Counted from the first letter of the stretch, positions 34,873-48,299 are shown. The stretch is 64,000 nt of DNA from Lumnitzera littorea (GCA_024138015.1 JAMXBB010000009.1:96208098-96272097); one strand, 5' to 3'. Notes: generated from the sequence alone by a model not told the origin. Numbers and translations: made by a program.

Positions 34873-35951
34873 ATGGCAAAGCAAGGAGTTAAAGAATCAT
34901 CACTAACCCGGATGGTGAACTCAATCTTTAGATTTGTGAAGTACGCAGAGTTTGAGATATTATTCTTCCTCTTCTTCTTCATTGCCTTTCTTATCTTTAA
35001 AGATCTGGTAAGTCTCATTTCTCTAATTATGTCAATATGTAAAATATTACCTTTTCATTTGAGGATTAGTACATTCAAAATTCCTTATGTTTATGTTGAA
35101 ATATAATCATGTGCTTATGTAAATCCTCTATGTTAGTATCAAAATATAGTTAAGTTCTATATATTTTAATTGTGCTATTTAACGCTTTTATGTCTAGGTC
35201 ATTCTCTACCATGCAAGTCCTCTATATAGGCATACATTTTAATAAGTATTAGAAGAGGGACTTTATTGGTGTGTTACGCAAACATGATGATTTGAATGAA
35301 GTATTTGGTTGAATTTTTGTTTAAACATAGAGGACTTAAATGACCCCATTGAAATGTAGAGATTTTAATTGACTTGTGTGACAAATATAGAGGACTTTTA
35401 ATATACTTTTGCCTTTTCATTTGTGTTAGATGTGTACCTTCTTTTTTGCATTGTTACATCATGACTTTTTTTCCCACTTCCCGATACAAAGAGTTGCTCT
35501 ATAACAAATATATGAAGATGGATTAGAATACTAGGCATTATCGTTCTTATACTTAGCCATATATTGTTTATCTAACTAGATGCTTTTGTCCTGTATCCGT
35601 TGATATCATCACCAACTTGCCTCACAAATTGTTGCAGTAAAGTCCTTTATTATTCTTAGCGATCATTAGTAGTATTCTGATTCTTTGGCTGGATGTGGAC
35701 GGTAATAATGATGAGTGCTTGCATTTGGACTTATTTAAACTTGAATATGATGACGTGATTTTTTCTCATTTCATATTGCCCATTCTAAAAGTCTACTTCT
35801 CGCATGCATCTTTCATTCTTCAATCTCGCTTTTGCAATTTTAGCTGGAATACCTCTAGTCATAATTGTAATTTGATTTGCAGACATCAAGGCCTGAGTAC
35901 AATCAGCTCCTTGTAAAGAAGCGAGGTGGGGTTGATTGGTGGCCATACTAG
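34873..35951 (+). CDS. Small single-pass membrane protein, 67 residues, two coding exons
   Basis: Coding exons are 34873-35007 (45 codons) and 35883-35951 (22 codons plus TAG). The first ends CTG|GTAAGT and the second follows TTTGCAG, with the frame kept in phase 0. The ATG has good context (CACATGGC). An acceptor (GAATCAG, ending 34853) 19 bp upstream implies a spliced 5' leader. The protein begins MAKQGVKESSLTRMVNS, then FRFVKYAEFE, then a hydrophobic segment at about residues 28-42 (ILFFLFFFIAFLIF). A short polar tail follows, with SRPEYNQL and a C-terminal GGVDWWPY. Basic residues before the hydrophobic segment fit one membrane span. The conserved-looking WWPY end and clean splicing mark a real gene. 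I recall similar short plant proteins of unknown function but cannot name one. The 35008-35882 intron contains a MITE. Confidence 0.82.
35062..35411. mobile_element. MITE in the intron, flanked by a 12-bp direct repeat
   Basis: CCTTTTCATTTG occurs at 35050-35061 and 35412-35423. Between them, the left end (AGTACATTCAAAATTCCTTA) and the reverse complement of the right end (AGTATATTAAAAGTCCTCTA) align at about 70%. The interior repeats AAGTCCTCTATRTT-like strings in both orientations. The direct-repeat length fits a Mutator-type MITE (9-bp duplication plus chance extension). It does not touch the splice sites. Confidence 0.65.
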
Positions 35952-37427
35952 CTGATGACGCTTCATAAGCTAAATGGTGTGCTGTGATTTTTGGCACTAT
36001 AGTAAGTACGAAGGATATTGATGTCTGAGAATATGCTCAAATTGTACAAGTTATACTGTGTGGGGAACCCTTCTTATATGCATTCTTGTTATGCAATGTT
36101 ACCGGCATCCCTCTTCTTACCATTCATGAATTTCATCCTTCACGGGCATTTCATTTGCTAGAACAGTGGGATTCCTCTGAAAGAGACGAGAAAAAACCTC
36201 TACTTCTGTGTAGTGTATATGGAAATGCTTCAATCCCATTTCCTTTATTCCAGACCTTGAAACGCTTGTGTCAATGCACTATCTACTTCAAGACGAGAGG
36301 CTGCAGTTCTTGTGTTGCATTTTGATTTGGCAGACCAAACCAAAGCTTCCTTCTTTTGTGTCTCAATTAGGACCTCCATCCGGTGTATCCATCCACTTTT
36401 TAACTAATCATATATAGGGCATCCATGTTACGAAATAGGAACCATATATATATATATATACGGTAAGATATAATTGGAATATGCATGGATAGAATGGGGA
36501 AGGGAAGTTCTGCTCAATCGTTATTCCCCTTCTACTTCTCTGTTGTCAAAGTAAAATCATATTGGAGAATATAATCCACCTTATGGTTTATATATATGTT
36601 TCGGTGTGTGATCCTGAATGCAGTGAAATAGGTGCAGGTTAATGCTAATGTCATAATTTGACTCAATAATTACATCATATCGTGAATTCTATCACACTGT
36701 TGTATTATATTCTTTCCACATGCATCTTTTGTGTGTGTGTGTGTATGTCTGCCAACATTAACTAATCACGAGTCATCGGAATACATTAATTAATGGCCTA
36801 AATATGGACGAAAACCTGGCGGGCAAGCTTTCTGAGTGCTCCTTAATTTGCATACATTCTTTGTAAAACCTCCACAATACTCATATTATGAGCCAGGGTT
36901 CATCTCGTGCACAATATTTTGAGACCGTTGACAAAGGTTAGAACTTTAGTCTTAATGAACCTAATTTTGAGCCCAATCCAAAGCATTCTACCATTGTGGC
37001 TAGCTAGAATGAGACATTCCCTTTCACCCTCGTTCCTTGAGGAAGAGTCATTTTAGCTTTGGTTGGCAGATTGACCATTTTACGGTAATGGCCATTCCAA
37101 ATTTTATAGAATCATCTTTCCTTTGTACCATCGAAGTATTGCTTGTTACTTATGGAACAGTAATTTTATTGTATAAGAAATCTCCGTATTTAAAAATTAA
37201 AAAAAATTCAAAGGTAATATTTATTTCACCCTCATTTTAATCTATGGAATGACTAAGTCTGCAATCGCTTATATAACGCTCTAACATGAACAATGGCACA
37301 GAAAGAAGAGAGAAAACAAAAAAGTGATGTAATATATAATATAAAAGCTATAGTTGTAACACAAACAAATACGATTACTTTACAAACCGATAGTTTTTTG
37401 TTTGTATTCAATTCCACATACCATTTT
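35952..37427 (+). other. 3' untranslated region and downstream flank of the membrane-protein gene
   Basis: No coding exon is supported. The transcript end is not identifiable. A 79-codon ORF at 36086-36325 has no recognisable motif and probably lies in the 3' UTR. A TA run (about 36443-36460) and a TG run (about 36730-36745) are present. Confidence 0.4.
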
Positions 37428-37640
37428 CGGTGTGTTTAGTTAGGTGAATTGGAATAAGGGGGAAATGGGATTGTAACTACCAGAAAACGAAATATGGTTA
37501 TTGTAAGTGGTACATAAATATTATAGTATTTTGTTGGATGTAAATGAATTAAAATTACTTTGTTCACTTTATAGAATTTAATAGGAATAACTAATGAATA
37601 AAAAATGAAATATCTGAAATACCCCTATTTAAAAAATAAT
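37428..37640. mobile_element. Tourist-like MITE end (partial)
   Basis: CGGTGTGTTTAGTTAGGTGA at 37428 resembles the GGNTGTTTGGTT-type end of PIF/Harbinger MITEs. It aligns with the right end of the 15540-16400 element read in reverse complement. GAAATACCCCTATT near 37616 is another typical interior phrase. The opposite end was not found, so it is a fragment. Confidence 0.4.
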
Positions 37641-40129
37641 AAAATATTAAAACAAAGACAAATATAATAAATAAATAAACAATACATTCCAAAGTATTCT
37701 CCATCACAAAACGTAAAACCTTAACCCCAAACATCACGGCACCTCTAATTTGAAACCCAAACCATAATTTGAGGAGAAATCAACAAGATACGATGCAATA
37801 ATTACTACAATGGAGCGACGCTCCAAGAAATTGGGTATGAAGTTAGCATCATTCTAGTTTTTAATCTTTGATTCCCAAAAGCAATTGTTGAACATCATCA
37901 TTTGAAGTTCGAAAGTATAATTTGTCTACATTTTCACTTGCAATTCAATCATAACTCTGTTATGGCTTTGTAATCAATGCCTTTGTACTGTTTGTGAGTA
38001 TAGTGAAATGCATCTTTCTACAACATCATGATATTAAAAATGCAAAATAAAACCAGTGTTATGTCAATCAAGTGATACAATAAATATTTTTTTTGAACAA
38101 GATGTGGGCCTATGTATTTTTTGTGTTGATTATCTTTAATTTTATTATTCATCTATTTGTTCAATCAATGAATATGATGTCTAAACTATGGTCAATTCTT
38201 GAACCATCAATTAAGCTATTTAAACTTAAATTGCTGATTATTAATGGTAGTTTGATTCGATACATGGTTTTTGCACATTGCACTTGTTGTATATAGGCAT
38301 TTGCTGTTGAAGATAATGGATAAGTTTTTTCTAAATCACTACTATTGCATTTTAAAATATTTAGTAGAAGTCTTTGATCCTTGGGCAAATAACTGGGCAA
38401 TAAAATATTTCTACGCCGTAAATCTACAATATCAAATATATGCCTTTTTATTGCTACTCGGAAAACCTTGGCAATGGTCAATTTAAGCTATGCATTTATT
38501 TGAATAGGAAAGCATCGGGAAGAATTGGATAATCATTGTGGCTAGCATCTGAGAAAGCAAAGTATGCTATAGTCTCTAGCTGGTACTTAGCCAAAGGAAA
38601 ATATCATGAGAGAAAGTGCCTTTTTAAATTGTACAATGTGTAATATCCTCTCTAATATCGGACAATTTGTTGAATATTCACTAAAAAATCAATAAAAATT
38701 GTTCTAGCTAAAAAAACTTCTGCTCATATAGGTATCTCTAGTTCTACTCATTTTCCTATGGACCTCAAAGCCACACATGTGCATATTGGACAATGGTAGA
38801 GATGTGAGTGCAACGATGTAATTTTAGACTTTTTTCTCCATCCATGCAATTTTAGATCCTTACTTATGTTACTCTATATCCCTCCTCAATGTAAATATCC
38901 TAGTATATAATCCTTCAACACACTCCCCATACACATATAAATTACATTATTAATGAAAATAACCCTATTGCTTAATCAAAATGATGCTTATTTGATCATT
39001 CTGCAGCTAAAGACACTTGAAGTAAGACATAAGGAGATAATTAATAAACTAAAGCACTATCTTCAATTAGCATGGGAAAGAGAACATATGCTATGTAGGG
39101 ACAAATTGTTATGAATAGTGGTATATTTGTTGTCACTTACGACGATTGTAATGGTCATATGTTATATGGAATTATGGTAGAAGCAACAAACACAATGTAC
39201 ATTATCCATGCCTAGCATAAAAATTTTGTAGGAAGTGGTAGGTGTTTGGAAAAGGTGAAAAAAAGATTATAGAAGTAGTTTGTCCAGGAATTATACAAAG
39301 ATTATGCTGTCATGTTGCTGTAATGTGAAGCTCTTCATTACTACTGAGTTCATGAATACCCCTCATGGTCTATACAAAAAATAATTGCACTTCTACATCT
39401 ACTAACAATAATCTCACATGACCTAATAACAACAACATACAAATAAAGGGACTCATAACAGCATAGATACACTTTCACATAAACAGTAAAAAACCATCTC
39501 ATCTAATTTTTCCTTTCCTTGTTAAAGCGCTGTATGCATGATTAACGAGAACTAAAATTGGCATATCCTCTTGATCCATCTAGTACCACTTGTATGATTA
39601 CTTTTTGATATTTGTTGCCATGCTTGAACTCTTCTTACGCTCTTATGCAAGTCATTGTAAATGTGCTATCATAAGAGAAAATAGCTGGCCTCTAAGACAA
39701 TGATAACAGACTCAGTAACCAAAAATGCTTCTACATAAATCAATCTACAGCACCTTACAGAAAATGTTTCTGCTCATTGTTCCTTCTTTCGCTAATACAC
39801 CAGTTCATAAAAAAGACACCACTCCATCATTGTTCAAGTCTCTACAATTCACTCTCATGCAACAAGCAACATCACTTGATCCATCACTAAAAAGCAAAAA
39901 AATTATATTTACATGTTAATCCAAGACAGCAAGTTAAGGAGAATGCCATACTTGACAGTTTGAAATTCTTTATTTCAAATGCCATGAAAATCATCCTGAA
40001 TTAGCACTAGTTGCTTGTTTCCTATCACTAATTCAAAATTTTTGCTATAACTTGCATGCGACTTAATTGGTTAACAATAAAGTACACAACATGAATAAAT
40101 ATAAAGAATAGTATTGATAGGTTATTTTA
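37641..40129. other. Non-coding AT-rich interval
   Basis: No gene, RNA or recognisable element. ORFs up to 106 codons on both strands near 38.1-38.5 kb overlap each other and have unstructured composition, as expected by chance. Confidence 0.5.
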
Positions 40130-40740
40130 GACATCTTACAAGACCATGGTATCCTCTTTAGACCATCACCAAGCCTCTTAAGCCAACACCAACCTTATGT
40201 GAGCCCAGATTAAGCTCCAAAAGACATGGTCACCTCTCTTGACCTCTACAGTGTCTCTATCCTAATAACTGACATGCAAAAATCGTTGCTGAGCTTCATG
40301 AAGCTCGGTTGACTTCCTAAGAAGTTAATTTGAACCCCAAAAGCTCATATTGCCCTTTAAGGACCTTGTACAATCCCTTAGTTAGTTGGGGGAAAAATCT
40401 AGAGATCCCGTCATCTTACTTACTTAATGTGGCATACCTCCTATGCTTATAAATACCGGATAAATGTCACAAGTTTAGCATCTTTGGAGACTCTTTTTCT
40501 CTTCCAGTTTCATGCTCTCTCAAACATTGTGATTGACTTAAGTATGGAAGTTATCACACCAGAGCGACCTTCGATACACATTCTTAGTTTACATGTGTTT
40601 ATTTTGTAGGCATCTTCAACCACAACATTGATTGTTGAAATTTCACCATCGACAGTTAGAATGATGAAATCCTTATTCAATGCAGGAAACAGTACAACAC
40701 TTTGGATGCTGCTACATTGTGGCAATTCCTACAAAACGAC
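40130..40740 (+). mobile_element. LTR remnant of Tat type
   Basis: GCTTATAAATACCGG near 40445 is a TATA box, followed by a leader with CTCTTTTTCTCTTCC. At about 40530 GATTGACTTAAGTATGGAAG leads, after about 70 bp, to TATTTTGTAGGCATCTTC. This is the same 'ACTGACTTGAGCGTCGGAG...TTGCAGG' signature seen at 5931-5975 in the Tat-like 3' LTR. Ends were not located. Confidence 0.55.
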
Positions 40741-43309
40741 ATTATACTTCATTAGGAATCCCAGTTTTTAGGATGATATCATGCCCTCAAATCATATCGA
40801 AAGTGATTGATATAATGGAGTAAGTCTTACATGACCTCAATCTTTCATTTCTAATCCATTGCATCATTTGTTGTTTTTTTTTCCCCCTCTTAAGTAAACG
40901 TGGGTTCAAAATCCACCTCCAGTTATACCCTTATTTCTGTGGAAGCAAGGGAAACAAGTCCAAGAGAGAAAATTCGGATCAACCACCGATTGGTTAAGTA
41001 AAATACAAAATCTCAGCATCATGAATTAAATGTTTCCAAAGGGACCACCAGCAAGTAGTCCTATAATGGCAACCGACGACAAAGTATTCGTCTAACTTTT
41101 TACTTTTTTTCCAATCTCCACCAAGGTTGTTACCTCGTAGGAAGAGAAGTAAATTCTAAGGGATAATCTTTGGTTTGTTGTGTATGTAATTATTTTAATA
41201 CGATGTGCTATCATTGTTAGATGGTATGTCGCAAATTGGATGCTCAAATTTTAGTTGTAATATAGGTTTGTGGTCTATAATTATAGAGGAAATTTCGTAT
41301 AAAAAATCATAATTTTAAGTGGACAGTTCAAACAAGTATATAGATACTATATAAAATGTTTGAGAAAGCGAGATGGAATTTTAATACACCTTGTTCGATA
41401 TATATACATTTTACACAAAGTGTGAAACCTAGTGAATACCGTGATGCTAGTAATAGAAAGTAATGGATATATTGAAAAATTGGTATAGTAATCCAAACAA
41501 GCATGAGTAATTGCATCTTATAAAACAATTGAGCAAGTGATTTGAGATTCAGGCATGGTAGAGTCATTAAAAGATAAATCATGTTCTCCGTTTCAGACAA
41601 GCGGACTAGAATCTGGCGAGTCAAGGTTTTGGAAATTGGAATGGTTTTTAAGTCTTATATAACTATAAAGAATAATGGATGTGAATATTTGATCTCTTTC
41701 ATATTAAGCATACATATTCCGGCTATATATTCATCTTATACAACTATAAAGAATAATACATGTCCATAAAATGAAAATGCATGAATATAATTGCAAAAAA
41801 AATATAATACAAATATGTAAAGTAAAAATATATACATATAAAAACTCGGGTTTTGTTTTTGTTTTTTTTTTTTACTTTTAAAAGAAAAAAAGAAACCTAA
41901 TTTCTATGGCTGTGACCCCGCTGTTAATGCCACTTTTATTGGATAGGTTGAAAGACAAAATGGGTTCATCAACGACCGATTTATGATGGTTTAAATTCAT
42001 CTAAGGAAGATTCGTTCACGAAAAGGACTTGGCAAAACATGACATCCACCATCAGTTGTGGCCAACGGTGACCAAATCATTTCTCACGTCCACGAAACAT
42101 TATTTGTGTATAATAATAATTATACTAAGTTGGAATAAGAGAGTGTCTTGGTTGTCACGTTTCGTGATGATTTGAAGAGGATATGCTTCTGTCCTGTCAG
42201 TATTTTCGACATCATTCGAAGCTTAGAGTCCAACTCAAGAGATGATAATAATAAACAATTGGATCAAACAGTAGTTTTTGTTGAAAGCTCTGCTTTATAC
42301 GCAAGGTAGAAGGTAAAGGCTGATGTCCGATGCTTTCAAATCCATGCAGAAGGTCTTGCCTCTCCGGGTTTAAATATAATTTTGTAAATTTTAAAGAACA
42401 AAAAAATAATAATAATTATTTCACGTTGCAAGTATTAAAATGATTTAAAATTTAGAAAATTAAAAAGAAAAAAAGAGCAACAACTCGACCTCAAATATTT
42501 ATTTATTATCTTGAATTTTTTGTCAAGTTAGGTGATAACCCATCAATTTATGTGGGTCTAAACCTAGGCATGGATCCAACCCAAAATTAGCCTGGCCTAT
42601 TCGGGTTTCAAGCTAGGTCTAGAACCCATCAGTTCACAGTTACAGGTCCTTTTACTTGTGAACTATCCCAGTCGATTTTTTATTTTAATTTCATTTCTTT
42701 TTTTCTTTTAAATGTAAATGATTATAGAAGCTAAAATTGGAAAATAAATTTAATATTACAAATTTTTGGAATATATTTATAGTATATGCTTCAAACATGA
42801 AAATAAATAAGGATGTCACCTAAATTGTATTGCTATAACATATGTGAGAGGAGAACATGAACCTTACTTCTTTTACATGAAGCCTAAGCTATTCAATGAA
42901 AATAAATATGAGAGCACATTACAAGTAATTCTTAAGATAGTTCATAAACATAACAAGGTATCACTAAGTTTCATTACGAAAATAATTGTTAGGTTTATGT
43001 GTTTATACTATTTATTTATATTTTAGAAAAATCCTAAAGAAGACCCTAAGTTTTATTCATCTAATTTTTCAAAAATCTTAAAAATATACCATGACCTTAA
43101 CAACAACCAATTTCATTTAATTTTAAGGAAAATAGTTTTCTAAGTGATAAACATTTTGACAAATATGAATTGCTTAATTGCTATCACCTCACCTATACTC
43201 AAGAGTTGAGCTAACCATACTGTCACCTAACATATTGAAGTTGTTGGAGTATTTATCTTCTTTGCTAAATATACCACACAGTTCATATTCTAGCCTCATC
43301 GCTTTTATC
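40741..43309. other. Non-coding interval with short repeats
   Basis: No gene is supported. CTTATAYAACTATAAAGAAT occurs twice, near 41654 and 41736. The stretch 42560-42670 (GGGTCTAAACCTAGGCATGG) has the style of dispersed plant repeats and a related phrase lies near 49340. Otherwise AT-rich. Confidence 0.45.
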
Positions 43310-45249
43310 CCTATCTTTCATGCAAACAAGATCTTCAACATTAGTTCGTAATAGTGAGACCCTCTAATCATATAAGATAAATCTTATGAACTAAATACTC
43401 GTTCCTCAACAACATTCAAAGCTGAAGTTGTGAAAACTTGTCAATCCATGCAAAAGAAGATTTGATCAGTTTTTAAATGCCTCTTCCATCAATTTAAGAT
43501 ATCAAAAACGCATACACTAATGTTGTGACTGAACTCAAGAGTAGTGTTAAATAATGATCATCTAACCCGCTTCCCTTATGATTCTTACGTTTTTTCAATT
43601 ATTAGATCATCATTTGATGTATAATAGGCAACCGCCAACAATGCCACTCTCATTTAAGAGATGATGGAGGCTAGTGGACTCATGAGAACTCGATCATTGT
43701 ATATGAACAAAAATTGAGAAAATAAGTCATTAATTACTTGATAATTACTTGAAACATAGAAATTGCATAGGCATTTTATATGCCTAAAAATTGATCAATA
43801 GGATTGTAATACCTTTCTAAATGATCATTAAGCGCGTCTACTTTATAACAAGGGTTCAAAATCATAGCTACAAGGTAAATATGTGAAGTTTCTCTATAAT
43901 AAGCTAACCACCTAACACACATATCATTAACACAAACCTGTAGAATGTAGTTGATGCGCTTTCTGTAGCATAGCAAGTATGTTAAGAACTTTTGAAACCA
44001 ATAAAAAGGATACTAAGTTTTAAGCATTTGCAATAATTTGTAGTATATGTCCTAGTCATTTGGGTGTAATGGGCTTTTGGGTATGAGCATAGTGAACAAA
44101 CATAAAGCTTCCTTTGTATGGAATAGTGCTTTATAAAAATTCATATGTGGAATTGCATCTATACTTAACATTCCTTTAAAATTTATGTCTTCTCGAGTTA
44201 TTGTATTATAATAATTCTTCCATGCTTTATTTACACACATCAAGCATATATTCAATCACTTGTTTAATTAGCAATATTTTCAAATATAACCAGTTATATC
44301 GTCCATAACACACATGTTCAAAATGTGACAAGCACAATGCATGTAGAAAAAGTTTCCCCTAAGTATAAGTTGGCACAATGATTTGTGGTCCTCAACACAA
44401 ATGATGTTTGTCTTAATGTTGTTAAAACCAATTGAAAAAATCTTTTAGTGAGTCTATATTTGTCTAAAATAATTCTTATAATCCTAAAAATATTTTTTGT
44501 TGTATGGCCTTCTATAAATTTCCTAAGTGATGGTAATCTTTTATATAAGAGCAAGTTTTCATCATCTAATGCTAAGTCATTCTTGTGTAAAAGTTTCCAT
44601 TCCACCTATCTATCCATATGTCCATGTAGATGGAAACTTGTGTTTATAGCATATTAGACTTACATGCAATCTTTTGCTTTTTATTATGATAAACCTTGAA
44701 CTTTAGCTATACGCATGGTTCTAGCCAAAATAGGCCTTAGGATTTCAACATTGTTGTTCGTACTCTATATAAAAAGATGCATACTTGCATCAATTTGTAG
44801 GTGCATACCTATTATTATTATTGTTAAACCTATCTTCTGCTTTTCCTTATAGTAGAGAAATAATGTGGGTTCCTATATGGCGAAAAGACCGAGAGATTTG
44901 TTGCTATAATTGGTCTATTCCAACCTTTGTTGCATGCTTCAACTGCATGTGCTTGTTGAAACTACCATACCCATTGTTGTTTTTCCATTCATGGCTTTTC
45001 TAACAGTAGTTGCAAACTGCATGAATACTCACTTACATCTAGACTTGGAATCTTATGGAAATGTTTAGTAAAAATTTCAGATATAAGTGGTTTCAATGGC
45101 TTACCGCTTGGATCATCTCCATTACGTGGCCAGCCTTCTAACTCCTCCTTCGTCAATTGTTTGACCTATTCCTCCTCTTGCATCTCCTCTTTTGCATGGG
45201 TACGAACACTAAACTTGATATGGTTAAACTTAGGTAGAGGAAAATCCAT
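43310..45249 (-). pseudogene. Ac-like hAT transposase pseudogene
   Basis: Minus-strand reading from MDFPLPKFNH at 45249 gives the hAT domain order. A BED-type zinc finger lies near 45020-44935 (VCNYC, then GYGSFNKHMQLKH, a Cys-x2-Cys...His-x4-His pattern). The central RNase H-like region includes SLRKFIEGHT and RIILDKYRLTKRFF (44540-44430). GNFFYMHCACHILNMC (near 44360-44310) is the 'FHxRCxxHxLNL' motif. SHIYLVAMILNPCYKVDAL (near 43890) matches 'LAxxLDPRYK'. A degenerate dimerisation region near 43430-43330 contains NVVEERVFSS. Stops and frame breaks are frequent. Element ends with an 8-bp duplication were not found, so only the coding relic is reported. Confidence 0.82.
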
Positions 45250-48200
45250 TACATCATCACTCGATCCTTGGTGAAGTAATAGAAGTTGTACTCCTCATCT
45301 TGTATGTGCGCATGTTATGTATCTAGTGTTTAACTCACATGTAAGACACTTAAGACTCTTTGAAAATATGGGAGAGGACTAAGTTAACCTTCCTTATAAG
45401 TCACTCTTGAATTTTAGAGAGAGAAAAAAGTATTTAGAGAGAAAGGTCGTAACACCATAAACTTAAGATACCACAAACTGCTACGTGTCCCCAGCATTTA
45501 ATGATACGTTAAGAGTCTAATTTTAATGCTAAAATCTCAAAAATATACATTTGTAAATTTGCCAACAATAATAAATTACAAATTTCTACAATGTAATATA
45601 ACTAAACAATTTCCAATTGATTTATGTAAGTGTTATTAACTAAAACCTAGTTTCTACAACACATGATTAACCAATTAAAGTCCAATAAACAATCCAATTA
45701 CTCTTATTAATCATCCTCACAATCAAATAATTTCACCCTATCCTAATGATCATGTTAAGGACCTTCAAACTTATCATACTCAGTAAATTTAACACAAATA
45801 CCTACGACTGTAAAAACTAAAGGAATGAGTGGAAGGACAATACATAACAAATAAACACATGCACGTGAACAAACAATGCCAATTCACATGTAATAAACGC
45901 AAAAAAAGTAAATCATGTAACATTTTATTTTCTTTATTTTTAGTTAGTTGAACACACAACAAAGCTCCTCATAACCTTCTTACATCACAACTCATAATAA
46001 GAGCCTAGCATTGGGCATACCTTTTGAGCTCCTTTACACCTAATCTACCATAGATCCTTTCAATACAAGACTCCATTAAGAACAACACCTAGTATGGATC
46101 ATCTAGGTTGCCTCATAAGGATTTACCACTATAAGCTTATAGGATAAGCCAAGTACAAGTAGCAAATAGTTACCTAAGCTAGATATGCATTTAGTCCATT
46201 TTCAATTTTCTATTCTAACATTAACATACAGCAAACATGTCTCATGTCTTTGGATTGCCTAATCAGAAGTAAAATACGTAAACTCTCTAAAACCTAGTAC
46301 AAAAAACATAAACTTACTTCTATAAATTCCTACTTAAATTGTAAGCTCTTTCTAAACATCATTGATGGTCTTATACTTTTAGAGATTTGACTTAAATATA
46401 AAAAGGATGGAAACTTTTATAGAATGCTAAAGGAAAAATGATGAGAGTTGAAGAAAACTTTTCAAGAAAAAGGAAACGCAGGCCATGCTTGATGTTATGC
46501 TCTTCAACATGGGAAACGACATGATTGTGCTTTAGTTGTGCTCTTGTTTTCTTAACTCTAGAATACAAAAACTTAGTACCAAAACTCCATTGATCGACAA
46601 TTTGAAATTCTTCTTTTGCAATTCATTATTTTCTTATCAACAAACACCATTCTACCAAAAATTACTGCTTTCCTTCGTAATCTTTACTCATTTAACAACA
46701 AGATTTATGATAAAAATAAAGTTTGTATCATGAAACTCATCTTACTTGAATTCTTATGTTGAAACTCAAAAAATTCTCATAATTCCCTTCTATTTAGATG
46801 TACTACCTTCATATATTAACATCAACTACATCATGAAGAAAACCTCTTAAAAGTATTAAAAATTTACTTACCAATGATGTCTCCCTAAAGTTACAAATTT
46901 TTGTGTGTTGCACTACACCTTAAGAGTCTCTTTCTCGTTCAACGAGGATAAAACAATGTCAGATTAGCAGTAGATTGATGAAACTAGTGAAAATAGGTTA
47001 CCTTTCTCTAATCCTTACCTTGTATTCTCATAGAGTTCATTTAAGAAGGGTTAAGATCTACCAATAGTGAGAGCTTTCATATGAGAATGACCAGGAGGTA
47101 GGATTTTCGTAAAACATATAAGTTTAGGAAATGTTGAACTTCTTATAATACACCTACTTAAATGCTCGTAAAGTCTTATATGTCCTTAAACCTTTTTATT
47201 TTATACCTTTAATTATATAATGAATTCCTTAGGTATTATAGATGCTCTTAAACTCAAATGTACTTCACTTGAATAACCGATGATCATAAATGAAGGGAAG
47301 TCCCCCAATAATACAAATGGCCTCCTCAAATGAATGGAAAAGATTTATCTAATCTAACGATCTAGATTACATTTACATTAGCGAAGCTACCTACCCCTTA
47401 CGACTAAGATAAAATAAATTGAGACTTTATGGAAGACTCTAGGTTTAAAAAATTTTAATGGACTTTTAATTTAGGCTTTACCTTCAATGGGTCTTAGATA
47501 ACCTCATGGATTTCTAGCTCTTTAGGAGGTCCATGACACATATGCTCCATTTAGCAAGCTACTCCCTTACTTTTGTTGAAGCCTCTTATTAGAACTAGAT
47601 TTACAATGGAAAAATCTTACCATTTATGTATATAAAAGTACCTCTATGTATATATATATATAGATATATTTTTACATAAAAGATTGAAGATAGTGAGCTT
47701 AAACTAAGTGGAAGGCATATATTAGTATGTAATGTAGAAAATTAAAATATAAGCATAGCACTTGAAAGCAAGGCAATGTATTATAGCAAAAGATTAGCAT
47801 AGTAGAATGCAGAGGTTGAATGTTTAAGCTGGAGGTGATGAACTACGTCATTGAATTTCCAATTTATGAACAAACTTTTGAATGTTATGTAATGTTTGAA
47901 AGTTTTCATCTTCTTATGCTATCTCTATTACATTCTACTCAATATTTTGAAAGTGTAGATGCTCCCATCTTTGTTCAAATTTAAATTGAATGTTCTACTC
48001 TGCATACCTTGCACATAATTATTCTTTGATCTCTCACATCTATTCATCTTTGATCTCTTCAATAGTTCACAATTTCTCATTCTCGCTCTCATGTTTCACT
48101 TGCCATTTACTATTGTCTCTCCACTTTCTCTCTATTAAGACTCTCAAATTTCCTCACTTCTTACCCACCCACCATCACCCCCCTTCTCTCACTCTCTCTC

Positions 48201-48299
48201 TCTCACATATCAATGAGATACTAACTTGATGGGATAAATTACTTACATTTCTAGAAAGGGGGCAAGGGGAATGTATGCTACATTATGTAGCTTTTTATT
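45250..48299. other. Non-coding interval
   Basis: AT-rich with scattered short ORFs and no recognisable domain. A TA-rich run occurs near 47645-47665 and a CT-rich stretch near 48100-48215. The right end of the hAT element should be near 45.3-45.5 kb but was not identified. Confidence 0.45.

Noticed and set aside
36086..36325. 79-residue ORF downstream of the membrane-protein gene
   Set aside because: It lies just after the stop codon in probable 3' UTR, with no recognisable features.
38093..38486. Overlapping ORFs of 67-106 codons on both strands
   Set aside because: They overlap each other in opposite directions, and none shows domain-like composition or splice context.
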